Below, piece after piece: positions 1 to 5,587 of a stretch of 5,587 nucleotides of DNA. The position numbers and the translations under genes are program-made. The stretch's first letter is position 1, and each line of letters begins with the position of its first letter. Origin of the DNA: an uncultured cyanobacterium. Its GTDB lineage: Bacteria; Cyanobacteriota; Cyanobacteriia; PCC-6307; Cyanobiaceae. The stretch spans positions 1 through 5,587 of the forward strand of contig CAIXOZ010000187.1 in NCBI GenBank assembly GCA_903921295.1, read 5' to 3'. The notes below the pieces were generated by a model. The model saw nothing but the letters and a program-made list of their open reading frames with translations. It did no database searches and was not told where the DNA came from.

Positions 1-974
<974 letters not shown>

Positions 975-1003
975 GACGCGGGCAGTCTGAGCAGAAGAGC
1001 AAC

Positions 1004-1315
1004 CTACCGATGCACGGGCCCCTCAGTGCCAAGGGTCTCAAGCTGACGTCGCACATCGTCGATCGCCAGGTTCAGGCGCTGAACCTTGTCGTGGAGTTCG
1101 CCATCGCTCGACTCAGGACCGGCGTCGCCATCCTCGCCATCCAGGGCATCGGGAGCGTTCCGGCGACGCAAGGGCGGCAGACCGGGGCTGAGCCGACGCT
1201 CATCGGCCCGCTTGAGCAACCAGAGGCCGAGACCGGCCGCTCCGATCAGGGTGCCGGCCACCAGGCCGATCAGTACCCCGCCATCTCCGCCGCGATTGCC
1301 ACCGCACTCAGCCAT
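1004..1315 (-). CDS. Small single-pass membrane protein of unknown function
   Basis: I cannot assign a function. From the ATG at 1313-1315 the product has 103 residues. A short Gly-rich N-terminus (AECGGNRGGDGG) is followed by one hydrophobic helix at about residues 14-34. This helix carries Gly at 17, 21 and 25, a GxxxG-type spacing often linked to helix packing. It ends in a basic border (KRADERR), which by the positive-inside rule places the C-terminus in the cytoplasm. A disordered Pro/Arg and then Asp/Glu-rich linker leads to an amphipathic, possibly coiled-coil helix near 75-95 (HDKVQRLNLAIDDVRRQLE). An in-frame ATG at 1334-1336 would add seven residues (MSPGRRS), but I prefer the inner start because the Gly-rich start directly precedes the membrane helix. 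The stop is TAG. The gene lies between upp and ilvD with short gaps and is probably cotranscribed with them. The clean membrane-plus-helix architecture supports a real gene. Confidence 0.75.
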   Translation of the reverse strand: MAECGGNRGGDGGVLIGLVAGTLIGAAGLGLWLLKRADERRLSPGLPPLRRRNAPDALDGEDGDAGPESSDGELHDKVQRLNLAIDDVRRQLETLGTEGPVHR

Positions 1316-1348
1316 GCTCCGTCGTCCAGGGGACATGCATCGACAGCG

Positions 1349-2014
1349 TCAGCCTAAGCAGTCCTGGCCAGTCGATCCAAACAAACGTTCGCGGACATCG
1401 CCAAGGCCCGGCAGGGGGCGCTGATCGGCGTCCAGGTCAGGATCAATGCAGGCCGTGTACAGCGTCAGCTGCGGGAAACGTTCGCCAAGGGCCTTCAGGC
1501 CAGGACTGGCAGCCAGCACGGAAATCACGCGCAGACGCTCGCCGCTGACGCCCCGACGCTCCAGGGCCTCCAGCACGGTGATCAGCCGCCGCCCTGTGCC
1601 GATCAGTGGATCCACGACGACCACTCCGACCCGCTCACCGATCTGATCGGGCAGACCCTCAAGGGCAAGGGTTTCCGATTCGGGGATCGAACGCAAGAGG
1701 GCATGGGCGACCGTCGCCGCCGGCAGAACAGGCTGCACGCCCTGCCAGAGCCCGAGCCCCTGGCTCAGCACCGGGATCGCCAACAGACCCACCTCAGGGT
1801 CCACCACCGTTCCCTCGGTGAGCCCCTGGGGCGTCTCGACCGGCTGGCGTCGGTGAGGCAGCCAGTCCCGACAGGCCTCGTAGGTCAGCCACCGTCCCAG
1901 CTCCGCCATGGCTGAGGCAAACAAGGGAGAGGGCGTGCGGCGATCCCGGAGCACGGTGAGCCAGTGACCGATCAGGGGATGGGGCGGCACCACGACCCGC
2001 AGGGACATGCTCAT
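1349..2014 (-). CDS. upp: Divergent uracil phosphoribosyltransferase (Upp family)
   Basis: Canonical Upp makes UMP from uracil and PRPP in pyrimidine salvage, in the cytoplasm. The 221-aa product is of usual family length. Family hallmarks visible: an N-terminal HPLIGHWLTVLRD segment (12-24), LGRWLTYEA (39-47), ASPGLKAL (169-176), YTACID (186-191) and the uracil-site tail PLPGLGDVRERLFG (200-213). Deviations: the PRPP loop, normally DPMLATGGS, reads DPLIGTGRR (135-143); the usual PVLRAGLG reads PVLSQGLG (81-88), losing the Arg; and the canonical YRxxETLxPxxYxxKL hairpin is not recognisable. Related picocyanobacterial proteins, as I recall them, are similarly divergent, so this is probably a lineage feature and activity is uncertain. 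The start is ATG 2012-2014 (MSMSL); an ATG at 2006-2008 is possible and removes two residues. No clear ribosome binding site. It is probably the first gene of the upp/membrane-protein/ilvD transcript and divergent from the pentapeptide gene. Confidence 0.88.
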   Translation of the reverse strand: MSMSLRVVVPPHPLIGHWLTVLRDRRTPSPLFASAMAELGRWLTYEACRDWLPHRRQPVETPQGLTEGTVVDPEVGLLAIPVLSQGLGLWQGVQPVLPAATVAHALLRSIPESETLALEGLPDQIGERVGVVVVDPLIGTGRRLITVLEALERRGVSGERLRVISVLAASPGLKALGERFPQLTLYTACIDPDLDADQRPLPGLGDVRERLFGSTGQDCLG

Positions 2015-2108
2015 GGAAAGGTTCTCGCGCCGACAGCGCGGCTGCCATAACTTGAGGCACCACCGTAGTTGTGCGGCCCTGTCCGCATCGGCGCGCATGT
2101 TCCGCCCC
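2015..2108. promoter_or_regulatory. Divergent intergenic region expected to hold promoters for upp and the pentapeptide-repeat gene
   Basis: This 94-base gap separates two divergent genes, so promoters for both directions are expected here. That is inference from layout. The only AT-richer patch is around 2046-2053; CATAAC at 2046-2051 matches four of six bases of a plus-strand -10 box, and its complement lies in a weak minus-strand candidate. Neither has a convincing -35 partner. No operator repeat is seen. Confidence 0.35.
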
Positions 2109-2681
2109 ATGGGCTTCCTTCGCCAGACCATCCCGGCTGCACAGCGCCAGCGCGGGGGTGCGGTCCACGAGGCCCCGATCCACCAGGTCCTGCGCCGGCT
2201 GATCACGATCGCGCTGCTGGCCCTGGTGCTGTTCTCCCCCCCCGGGACAGCTGAGGCCATCACGGCACCCGAGTTGCGTGGTCAGCGCTCCCTGCAATCC
2301 ATCAGCCAGGACATGTCCGGTCGGAATCTGCAGCAGCAGGAGTTCCTCAAGACCGATCTGCAGGGCGTGGATTTCCACAGCAGCGATCTGCGGGGAGCCG
2401 TGTTCAACTCCAGCAACCTGCAGCACAGCAATCTCCAGGGTGCCGATCTTGGCGATGTGGTGGCCTATGCCACCCGCTTTGATGGCGCAGATCTGCGGGA
2501 TGCTCGGCTCACCAACGGCATGCTGATGCAGAGCCATTTCCGGGATGCGGAGATCACCGGCGCCGACTTCACCGATGCGGTGCTCGATCTGCCTGAACAA
2601 CGGGCCCTCTGCAAGCGCGCCGATGGCGTCAACAGCACCACGGGCGTCAGTACCCGTGAGAGCCTGCGCTGTCCAGACTGA
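2109..2681 (+). CDS. Exported pentapeptide-repeat protein, probable thylakoid lumen or periplasmic protein
   Basis: From the ATG at 2109 the product has 190 residues. A hydrophobic signal core (about 31-43, LITIALLALVLFS) follows the basic pair RR at 29-30 and ends in a signal-peptidase I type site after AEA (48-50), giving a mature protein of about 140 residues. Residues 69-160 form roughly 18 pentapeptide repeats of the A(D/N)LXX type, for example NLQQQ, DLQGV, DLRGA, NLQGA, DLRDA, DFTDA, which in this family fold into a right-handed quadrilateral beta-helix. The C-terminal cap LPEQRALCKRADG to SLRC has C168 and C188, spaced as in cyanobacterial and plastid lumen pentapeptide proteins, where a disulfide is plausible. 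The biochemical role of these proteins is unknown. An ATG at 2097 would add MFRP. Both starts leave an unusually long N-region of about 30 residues before the hydrophobic core, but no later ATG, GTG or TTG exists in frame. It faces upp and is followed by cobW after 121 bases. Confidence 0.88.
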   Translation: MGFLRQTIPAAQRQRGGAVHEAPIHQVLRRLITIALLALVLFSPPGTAEAITAPELRGQRSLQSISQDMSGRNLQQQEFLKTDLQGVDFHSSDLRGAVFNSSNLQHSNLQGADLGDVVAYATRFDGADLRDARLTNGMLMQSHFRDAEITGADFTDAVLDLPEQRALCKRADGVNSTTGVSTRESLRCPD

Positions 2682-2718
2682 GGCAACAATTCCCTTCGGC
2701 TCCCTGCCGGATCCATCC

Positions 2719-2768
2719 CAGCCGCGTCGGCAGTCCCAACGTCCCCGGCGGGGACCATGCTGCGGCTG
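2719..2768 (+). other. Nested inverted repeat (stem-loop) in the pentapeptide-cobW gap
   Basis: An outer pair CAGCCGC (2719-2725) and GCGGCTG (2762-2768) encloses a perfect inner hairpin GTCCCC-GGC-GGGGAC (2741-2755). In RNA this could fold as a two-level GC-rich stem-loop. No T-run follows, so it is not a classical intrinsic terminator. It could slow transcription, protect the upstream mRNA end or act in the cobW leader. I do not see the conserved elements of a cobalamin riboswitch, and the 121-base gap is too short for a typical one. The pairing is seen in the sequence; any role is inferred. Confidence 0.5.
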
Positions 2769-2802
2769 AGGAATCCCCTGATCACCTCGTCTCCCTTCCG
2801 CA

Positions 2803-3951
2803 ATGACCAGCAGTCCGGCCTCCAGCCGCCTTCCAGTGACCGTGATCACAGGCTTTCTGGGGGCCGGCAAAACGACCCTGCTGCGGGAGCTGCTGCTCCA
2901 GTCCGGTCAGAGACTTGCGGTGCTGGTGAATGAATTCGGGGAGGTCGGCATCGACGGTGACCTGCTGCGCAGCTGCGGCTTCTGCCCTGAGGAGGAACTG
3001 GAGGGACGGCTGGTGGAACTGGCCAACGGTTGTCTGTGCTGCACGGTTCAGGACGATTTCCTGCCGACGATGACGACCCTGCTGGAACGCAGCGGCGATC
3101 TCGACGGCATCGTCGTCGAGACCAGTGGCCTGGCCCTGCCGCTGCCCCTGGTGGAAGCCTTCCAGTGGCCTGAGATCCGCTCACGCACCCGCGTCAATGG
3201 CGTCGTGACGGTGGTGGATGGGGAGGCCCTGGCTGCCGGCCATGTGGTGGCCGATCTGCAGGCCCTTGAGGCACAGCGTCAGGCGGATCCGAGCCTTGAT
3301 CATCTCGATGACATCGAGGGTCTGTTCAACGACCAGCTCCAGGCGGCGGACCTGGTTCTGATCAGTCGCGCTGATCGGCTCGACCCCGACGCCCTCAACG
3401 CCGTGCGCGAGCGCCTGCAGCAGCAGCTGCGGCCCGGCACCGTGCTGCTGACGATGGAACGTGGCCAGATCGATCCGACCGTGGTGCTGGGGCTGGACCA
3501 CAAGGTCGTCGAAGAGCATGAAGTCCGCCATGGTCACGGCCATGACGACCATGACCACGACCACGACCACGACCACCACCACCACCACGAGGTAACCGGC
3601 CCTGATCACGGGCACAGCCACCACGACCACCACCATGTGCCGATGCAGTCCGTGGCGATCCGACTCCAGGGGCACTACAACCGCTCCAGGCTGGAGGTTG
3701 CGCTGCAGGAACAGATTCGGGCGCAGGTACTGATCCGACTCAAGGGGCAACTGCAGCAGCCGGATCGGCCCCATCCCCTGCAGATCCAGGCCGTGGGGCC
3801 AAGGCTCGAATGCTGGTACGAGCGTCAGCAACAGGCGCAGGCCGGGGCAGGTGCCACTCAGGTTGCTGCTGGCCTGCAGCTGGTGGCGCTCGGGCTGCAG
3901 GTCAATGCCCGGGCCCTGGAGCAGGCACTGGCGACCGCCCTGGAGGACTGA
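2803..3951 (+). CDS. cobW: CobW, COG0523 (G3E family) GTPase, cobalt chaperone for cobalamin synthesis
   Basis: CobW proteins are cytoplasmic GTP-dependent metallochaperones proposed to supply Co(II) to the cobaltochelatase of aerobic cobalamin synthesis. The 382-aa product shows, in order: P-loop GFLGAGKTT (17-25); VNEFGEVGIDGDLL (42-55); the metal-site motif C77-L-C79-C80 in NGCLCCTV; Walker B region with ETSGLALP (106-113); GVVTVVD (133-139); and the FNDQLQAADLVL segment (175-186). A His-rich linker follows (239-278), then a CobW C-terminal domain (about 280-345) and a variable tail. The C58/C61 stretch before CxCC and the wording of ETSGLALPLPLVEAFQWP match true CobW rather than the YjiA or ZigA branches. 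Oddity: the guanine-recognition NKxD motif reads SRAD (188-191). The ATG at 2803 places the P-loop at the usual distance; no clear ribosome binding site is seen. The stop is one base from the stop of the convergent gene at 3953, with no terminator between. Confidence 0.93.
   Translation: MTSSPASSRLPVTVITGFLGAGKTTLLRELLLQSGQRLAVLVNEFGEVGIDGDLLRSCGFCPEEELEGRLVELANGCLCCTVQDDFLPTMTTLLERSGDLDGIVVETSGLALPLPLVEAFQWPEIRSRTRVNGVVTVVDGEALAAGHVVADLQALEAQRQADPSLDHLDDIEGLFNDQLQAADLVLISRADRLDPDALNAVRERLQQQLRPGTVLLTMERGQIDPTVVLGLDHKVVEEHEVRHGHGHDDHDHDHDHDHHHHHEVTGPDHGHSHHDHHHVPMQSVAIRLQGHYNRSRLEVALQEQIRAQVLIRLKGQLQQPDRPHPLQIQAVGPRLECWYERQQQAQAGAGATQVAAGLQLVALGLQVNARALEQALATALED
3517..3636 (+). repeat. His/Asp-rich low-complexity tract inside cobW, with GACCAC microsatellite
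   Basis: Codons for residues 239-278 of CobW contain 20 histidines in 40 residues, mixed mainly with Asp and Gly. At DNA level the core is a near-perfect run of GACCAC units (3553-3576) passing into CAC triplets (to 3588). Such linkers between the GTPase and C-terminal domains are common in COG0523 proteins and are thought to bind or buffer metal. The repeat structure makes the segment prone to length change by slippage. The minus-strand open frame across it is an artefact giving poly-Val. Confidence 0.85.
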
Positions 3952-3952
3952 G

Positions 3953-4453
3953 TCAATCGAGGGGGATCGCCCCCTCAGCGCAGAGGTCACCCCAGCAGAG
4001 CACCCCCTGGCCACGCCATTCGGGCGTGACACGCCTTGGGCCCTGAACGGTGTCGCTGAGGGTCACCTGACCATGACCGTCGTGGTGAAACTCAAAGCGA
4101 CGGACCCCGATCACCAACCACCAGTGTTCGCCCAGGCGGTCGATCTCCATGGCACAGGGCTGCCAGGGAGCCCCGTTGATCCGGCAGCGCAGGGCGACGC
4201 TCCCCTCCGCCATCGACGGCTCAGGCCCCTGGACCCTGGTCTGAGCGCTGACGCGCAGGGAGGCCCCAGCCCCTGCCAGTGCCCTGCCGTCAGAATCAGA
4301 TAACGGAGGTGACGCCGGCACCGCAGCCTGGGACGCCTGCGCGGCCGCCAATGAGAGCGCAAGCACGATCCAGGCCAGGGGGCCATGCCAGCGTCCGGCC
4401 CCAACAGAAGTCCTGAGGATCCGCTCTGAATCAGGACAGCCGCCATGCGCCAT
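3953..4453 (-). CDS. Putative exported protein of unknown function
   Basis: The function is not recognised. The 166-aa product has a polar N-terminus of about 20 residues, a hydrophobic segment (about 25-38, PLAWIVLALSLAAA) and Ala-rich possible signal-peptidase sites near 40-44 (ASQAA), so it is probably exported to the periplasm or lumen. The mature part has a Ser/Ala/Gly-rich linker and then a compact region from about 86 to 166. That region holds four cysteines at C90, C100, C153 and C158 (LRCRING, QPCAMEI, LCWGDLC), enough for two disulfides, and a Trp/Phe-rich beta-like core (WWLVIGVRRFEFHHDG, 111-126). The start is the ATG at 4451-4453; no closer start or convincing ribosome binding site is seen. 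It converges on cobW and diverges from purS. The signal sequence, the ordered C-terminus and the exact fit between neighbours argue for a real gene; the N-terminus is less certain. Confidence 0.7.
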   Translation of the reverse strand: MAHGGCPDSERILRTSVGAGRWHGPLAWIVLALSLAAAQASQAAVPASPPLSDSDGRALAGAGASLRVSAQTRVQGPEPSMAEGSVALRCRINGAPWQPCAMEIDRLGEHWWLVIGVRRFEFHHDGHGQVTLSDTVQGPRRVTPEWRGQGVLCWGDLCAEGAIPLD

Positions 4454-4549
4454 CGATGCGATCGATCCGGCCCGACCTCCTCAAGCTGATCCGTGTGGCC
4501 AGGGCAGGATCGACGGGCTGCCAAGATTTAACAAACGCGATTCCCCCCG
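4454..4549. promoter_or_regulatory. Divergent intergenic region expected to hold promoters for purS-purQ and the exported-protein gene
   Basis: This 96-base gap lies between divergent genes. It contains a short AT-rich island at about 4523-4541, unlike the GC-rich surroundings. TTTAAC (4527-4532) matches four of six bases of a plus-strand -10 box and would give purS a leader of only about ten bases, but no convincing -35 box lies 17 bases upstream. A PurR-type operator is not recognised. Promoter function is inferred from layout. Confidence 0.35.
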
Positions 4550-4807
4550 GTGCCGCTCTATTCCGCCCGCGTCCTTGTGTCCCTGCGCCCATCGGTCCTC
4601 GATCCGGCTGGGGAGGCCACCCGTGCCGCCGCCTCCCGCCTTGGGGTGGACGGAATCCGCCGGCTGCGGGTCGGTAAGGCCGTGGAGGTGGAGCTGGAGG
4701 CCGCGGACCGCCAGAGCGCCGAGGACCAACTGAAACTGCTCAGTGATCGCCTGCTGGCCAACCCGGTGATTGAGAACTGGGCCCTCGAACTCCAGGATCC
4801 GACCTGA
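4550..4807 (+). CDS. purS: Phosphoribosylformylglycinamidine synthase subunit PurS (GTG start)
   Basis: PurS is the small subunit that holds PurL and PurQ together in the three-part FGAM synthase, which converts FGAR, ATP and glutamine to FGAM in step four of purine synthesis, in the cytoplasm. The 85-aa product has the usual length. It shows the conserved LRPSVLDPAGEAT (12-24), LGVDGIRRLRVGKAVEVELEA (31-51) and NPVIENW (71-77), matching the PurS alpha/beta fold. The start codon is GTG at 4550-4552: an in-frame TAA at 4529-4531 excludes any longer form, and no ATG occurs between them. No Shine-Dalgarno motif precedes it. The stop is three bases before the purQ ATG, so translation is probably coupled. 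Confidence 0.95.
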   Translation: MPLYSARVLVSLRPSVLDPAGEATRAAASRLGVDGIRRLRVGKAVEVELEAADRQSAEDQLKLLSDRLLANPVIENWALELQDPT

Positions 4808-4810
4808 GCC

Positions 4811-5470
4811 ATGACCCGTACGCTCGGCATCGTTGTCTTCCCCGGATCGAACTGCGACCGGGATGTTCAGTGGGCAGCCAGTGGTTGCCTGGGCCTGGAG
4901 AGTCGCTTTCTCTGGCATGAAGAACGGGATCTTGGCGGCGTGGATGCCGTGGTGATCCCCGGCGGATTCAGCTACGGCGACTACCTGCGCTGCGGCGCCA
5001 TCGCCCGTTTCTCACCCGTGCTGGAGGCCGTGCAGGCATTCGCCGAAGCCGGAGGACCGGTGCTGGGCATCTGCAACGGCTTCCAGGTGCTCACGGAAAT
5101 GGGGTTGCTGCCCGGCGCACTGACCCGTAATGCGAACCTGCACTTCCTCTGTGAGCCGGCTGCACTGACCGTCAGACCAGGCCCTTGCCAATGGCTGCGT
5201 GGCTACGACGAGGGTGAAACCATCACGCTGCCGATCGCCCATGGGGAGGGGCGTTATCAGCTGGATGCCGAGGCGCTTCAGGAGCTGGAACAGAACGGGC
5301 AACTGGTGCTGCGCTACGCCGCCAACCCGAATGGTTCGGTGGCTGATGTGGCCGGGGTGACCAACAGAAACGGCAATGTGCTCGGTCTGATGCCCCATCC
5401 GGAACGGGCCTGCGATCCAGGCACCGGCGGCATTGATGGCCGACGACTGCTGGCTTCCCTCCTCGGTTGA
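4811..5470 (+). CDS. purQ: Phosphoribosylformylglycinamidine synthase subunit PurQ (glutaminase)
   Basis: PurQ is a class I (triad) glutamine amidotransferase that hydrolyses glutamine and passes ammonia to PurL in FGAM synthase. The 219-aa product has full family length. Visible: FPGSNCDRD (10-18); VIPGGFSYGDYLRCGAIA (48-65); nucleophile C88 in GICNGFQ (86-92); PIAHGEGRY (141-149); and the catalytic pair H196 and E198 in LMPHPER (193-199). All triad residues are intact. It follows purS by three bases and is followed at once by a strong terminator, so purS-purQ forms a compact two-gene unit. The catalytic subunit PurL is not in the window, as is usual in cyanobacteria where it lies elsewhere. 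Confidence 0.97.
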   Translation: MTRTLGIVVFPGSNCDRDVQWAASGCLGLESRFLWHEERDLGGVDAVVIPGGFSYGDYLRCGAIARFSPVLEAVQAFAEAGGPVLGICNGFQVLTEMGLLPGALTRNANLHFLCEPAALTVRPGPCQWLRGYDEGETITLPIAHGEGRYQLDAEALQELEQNGQLVLRYAANPNGSVADVAGVTNRNGNVLGLMPHPERACDPGTGGIDGRRLLASLLG

Positions 5471-5476
5471 AACCAG

Positions 5477-5501
5477 AAAAAGGGGCCTATGGCCCCTTTT
5501 G
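5477..5501 (+). terminator. Rho-independent terminator after purQ, symmetric and probably bidirectional
   Basis: A perfect 10-bp stem AAAAGGGGCC (5478-5487) and GGCCCCTTTT (5491-5500) encloses a TAT loop, seven bases after the purQ stop codon. The plus strand ends in four Ts and the minus strand in five Ts, so it can stop transcription both ways. This fits a convergent minus-strand gene beyond the right edge. Confidence 0.9.
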
Positions 5502-5587
5502 CCAGCAGGGATTCCATGGGCTCCTTGCCGGAATTGCTGTGACCTGAAATCCGTCAGAAAAAAGAGAAAGGCGGCGGATTGTTCCGC

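Noticed and set aside
2015..2263. N-terminal extension of upp upstream of MSMSL
   Set aside because: The extra residues are not Upp-like and would overlap the divergent pentapeptide gene; family homology begins just after 2014.
2682..2802. Cobalamin riboswitch upstream of cobW
   Set aside because: The gap is only 121 bases and no B12-box-like element was seen; only a nested hairpin is present.
1794..2870. Minus-strand open frame of 358 codons across the pentapeptide-repeat gene
   Set aside because: It overlaps upp, the whole pentapeptide gene and the start of cobW; the repetitive translation mirrors the pentapeptide repeats on the other strand.
3181..4032. Minus-strand open frame across cobW with a poly-Val stretch
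   Set aside because: The poly-Val is the complement of the His/Asp codons of CobW; no independent signal.
5516..5542. Short plus-strand open frame (MGSLPELL) after the purQ terminator
   Set aside because: Eight codons, no ribosome binding site, no supporting evidence.

Overview
The window looks like chromosomal DNA of a GC-rich unicellular picocyanobacterium of the Synechococcus/Cyanobium group. The reasons are a dihydroxy-acid dehydratase of the cyanobacterial type, a lumen-type pentapeptide-repeat protein, a divergent Upp of the kind I associate with marine picocyanobacteria, a CobW with a His-rich insert, and a purS-purQ pair. Clear Shine-Dalgarno sites are scarce, also as expected there. 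This is inference from recognised protein sequences; no search was run. I see no RNA gene, insertion sequence, CRISPR array or phage gene. Genes are packed tightly and no stretch over 300 bases lacks one.

Layout. On the minus strand, positions 2014 to 1 read upp (uracil phosphoribosyltransferase family), a 103-aa one-helix membrane protein, and ilvD, which runs off the left edge. The short gaps (33 and 29 bases) suggest one transcript. The plus strand then carries an exported pentapeptide-repeat protein (2109-2681), divergent from upp, followed by cobW (2803-3951). CobW converges, with one base between the stop codons, on a minus-strand gene for a small putative exported protein (3953-4453). 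That gene is divergent from purS (4550-4807) and purQ (4811-5470), which form two of the three parts of the bacterial FGAM synthase. A strong hairpin terminator follows purQ. The last 87 bases hold at most the very end of a minus-strand gene.

How the genes work together. PurS and PurQ are a genuine functional unit with PurL, which is not in the window. The other genes are housekeeping or hypothetical functions (branched-chain amino acids, pyrimidine salvage, cobalt handling for cobalamin, thylakoid lumen) with no evident shared pathway.

Most notable observations: (1) ilvD has an in-frame amber codon exactly where the carbamylated active-site lysine should be, with perfect homology on both sides; (2) Upp has a degraded PRPP loop and lacks other canonical residues; (3) CobW has an altered guanine-specificity motif (SRAD) and a 40-residue segment that is half histidine. 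I do not see a new multi-gene system here.
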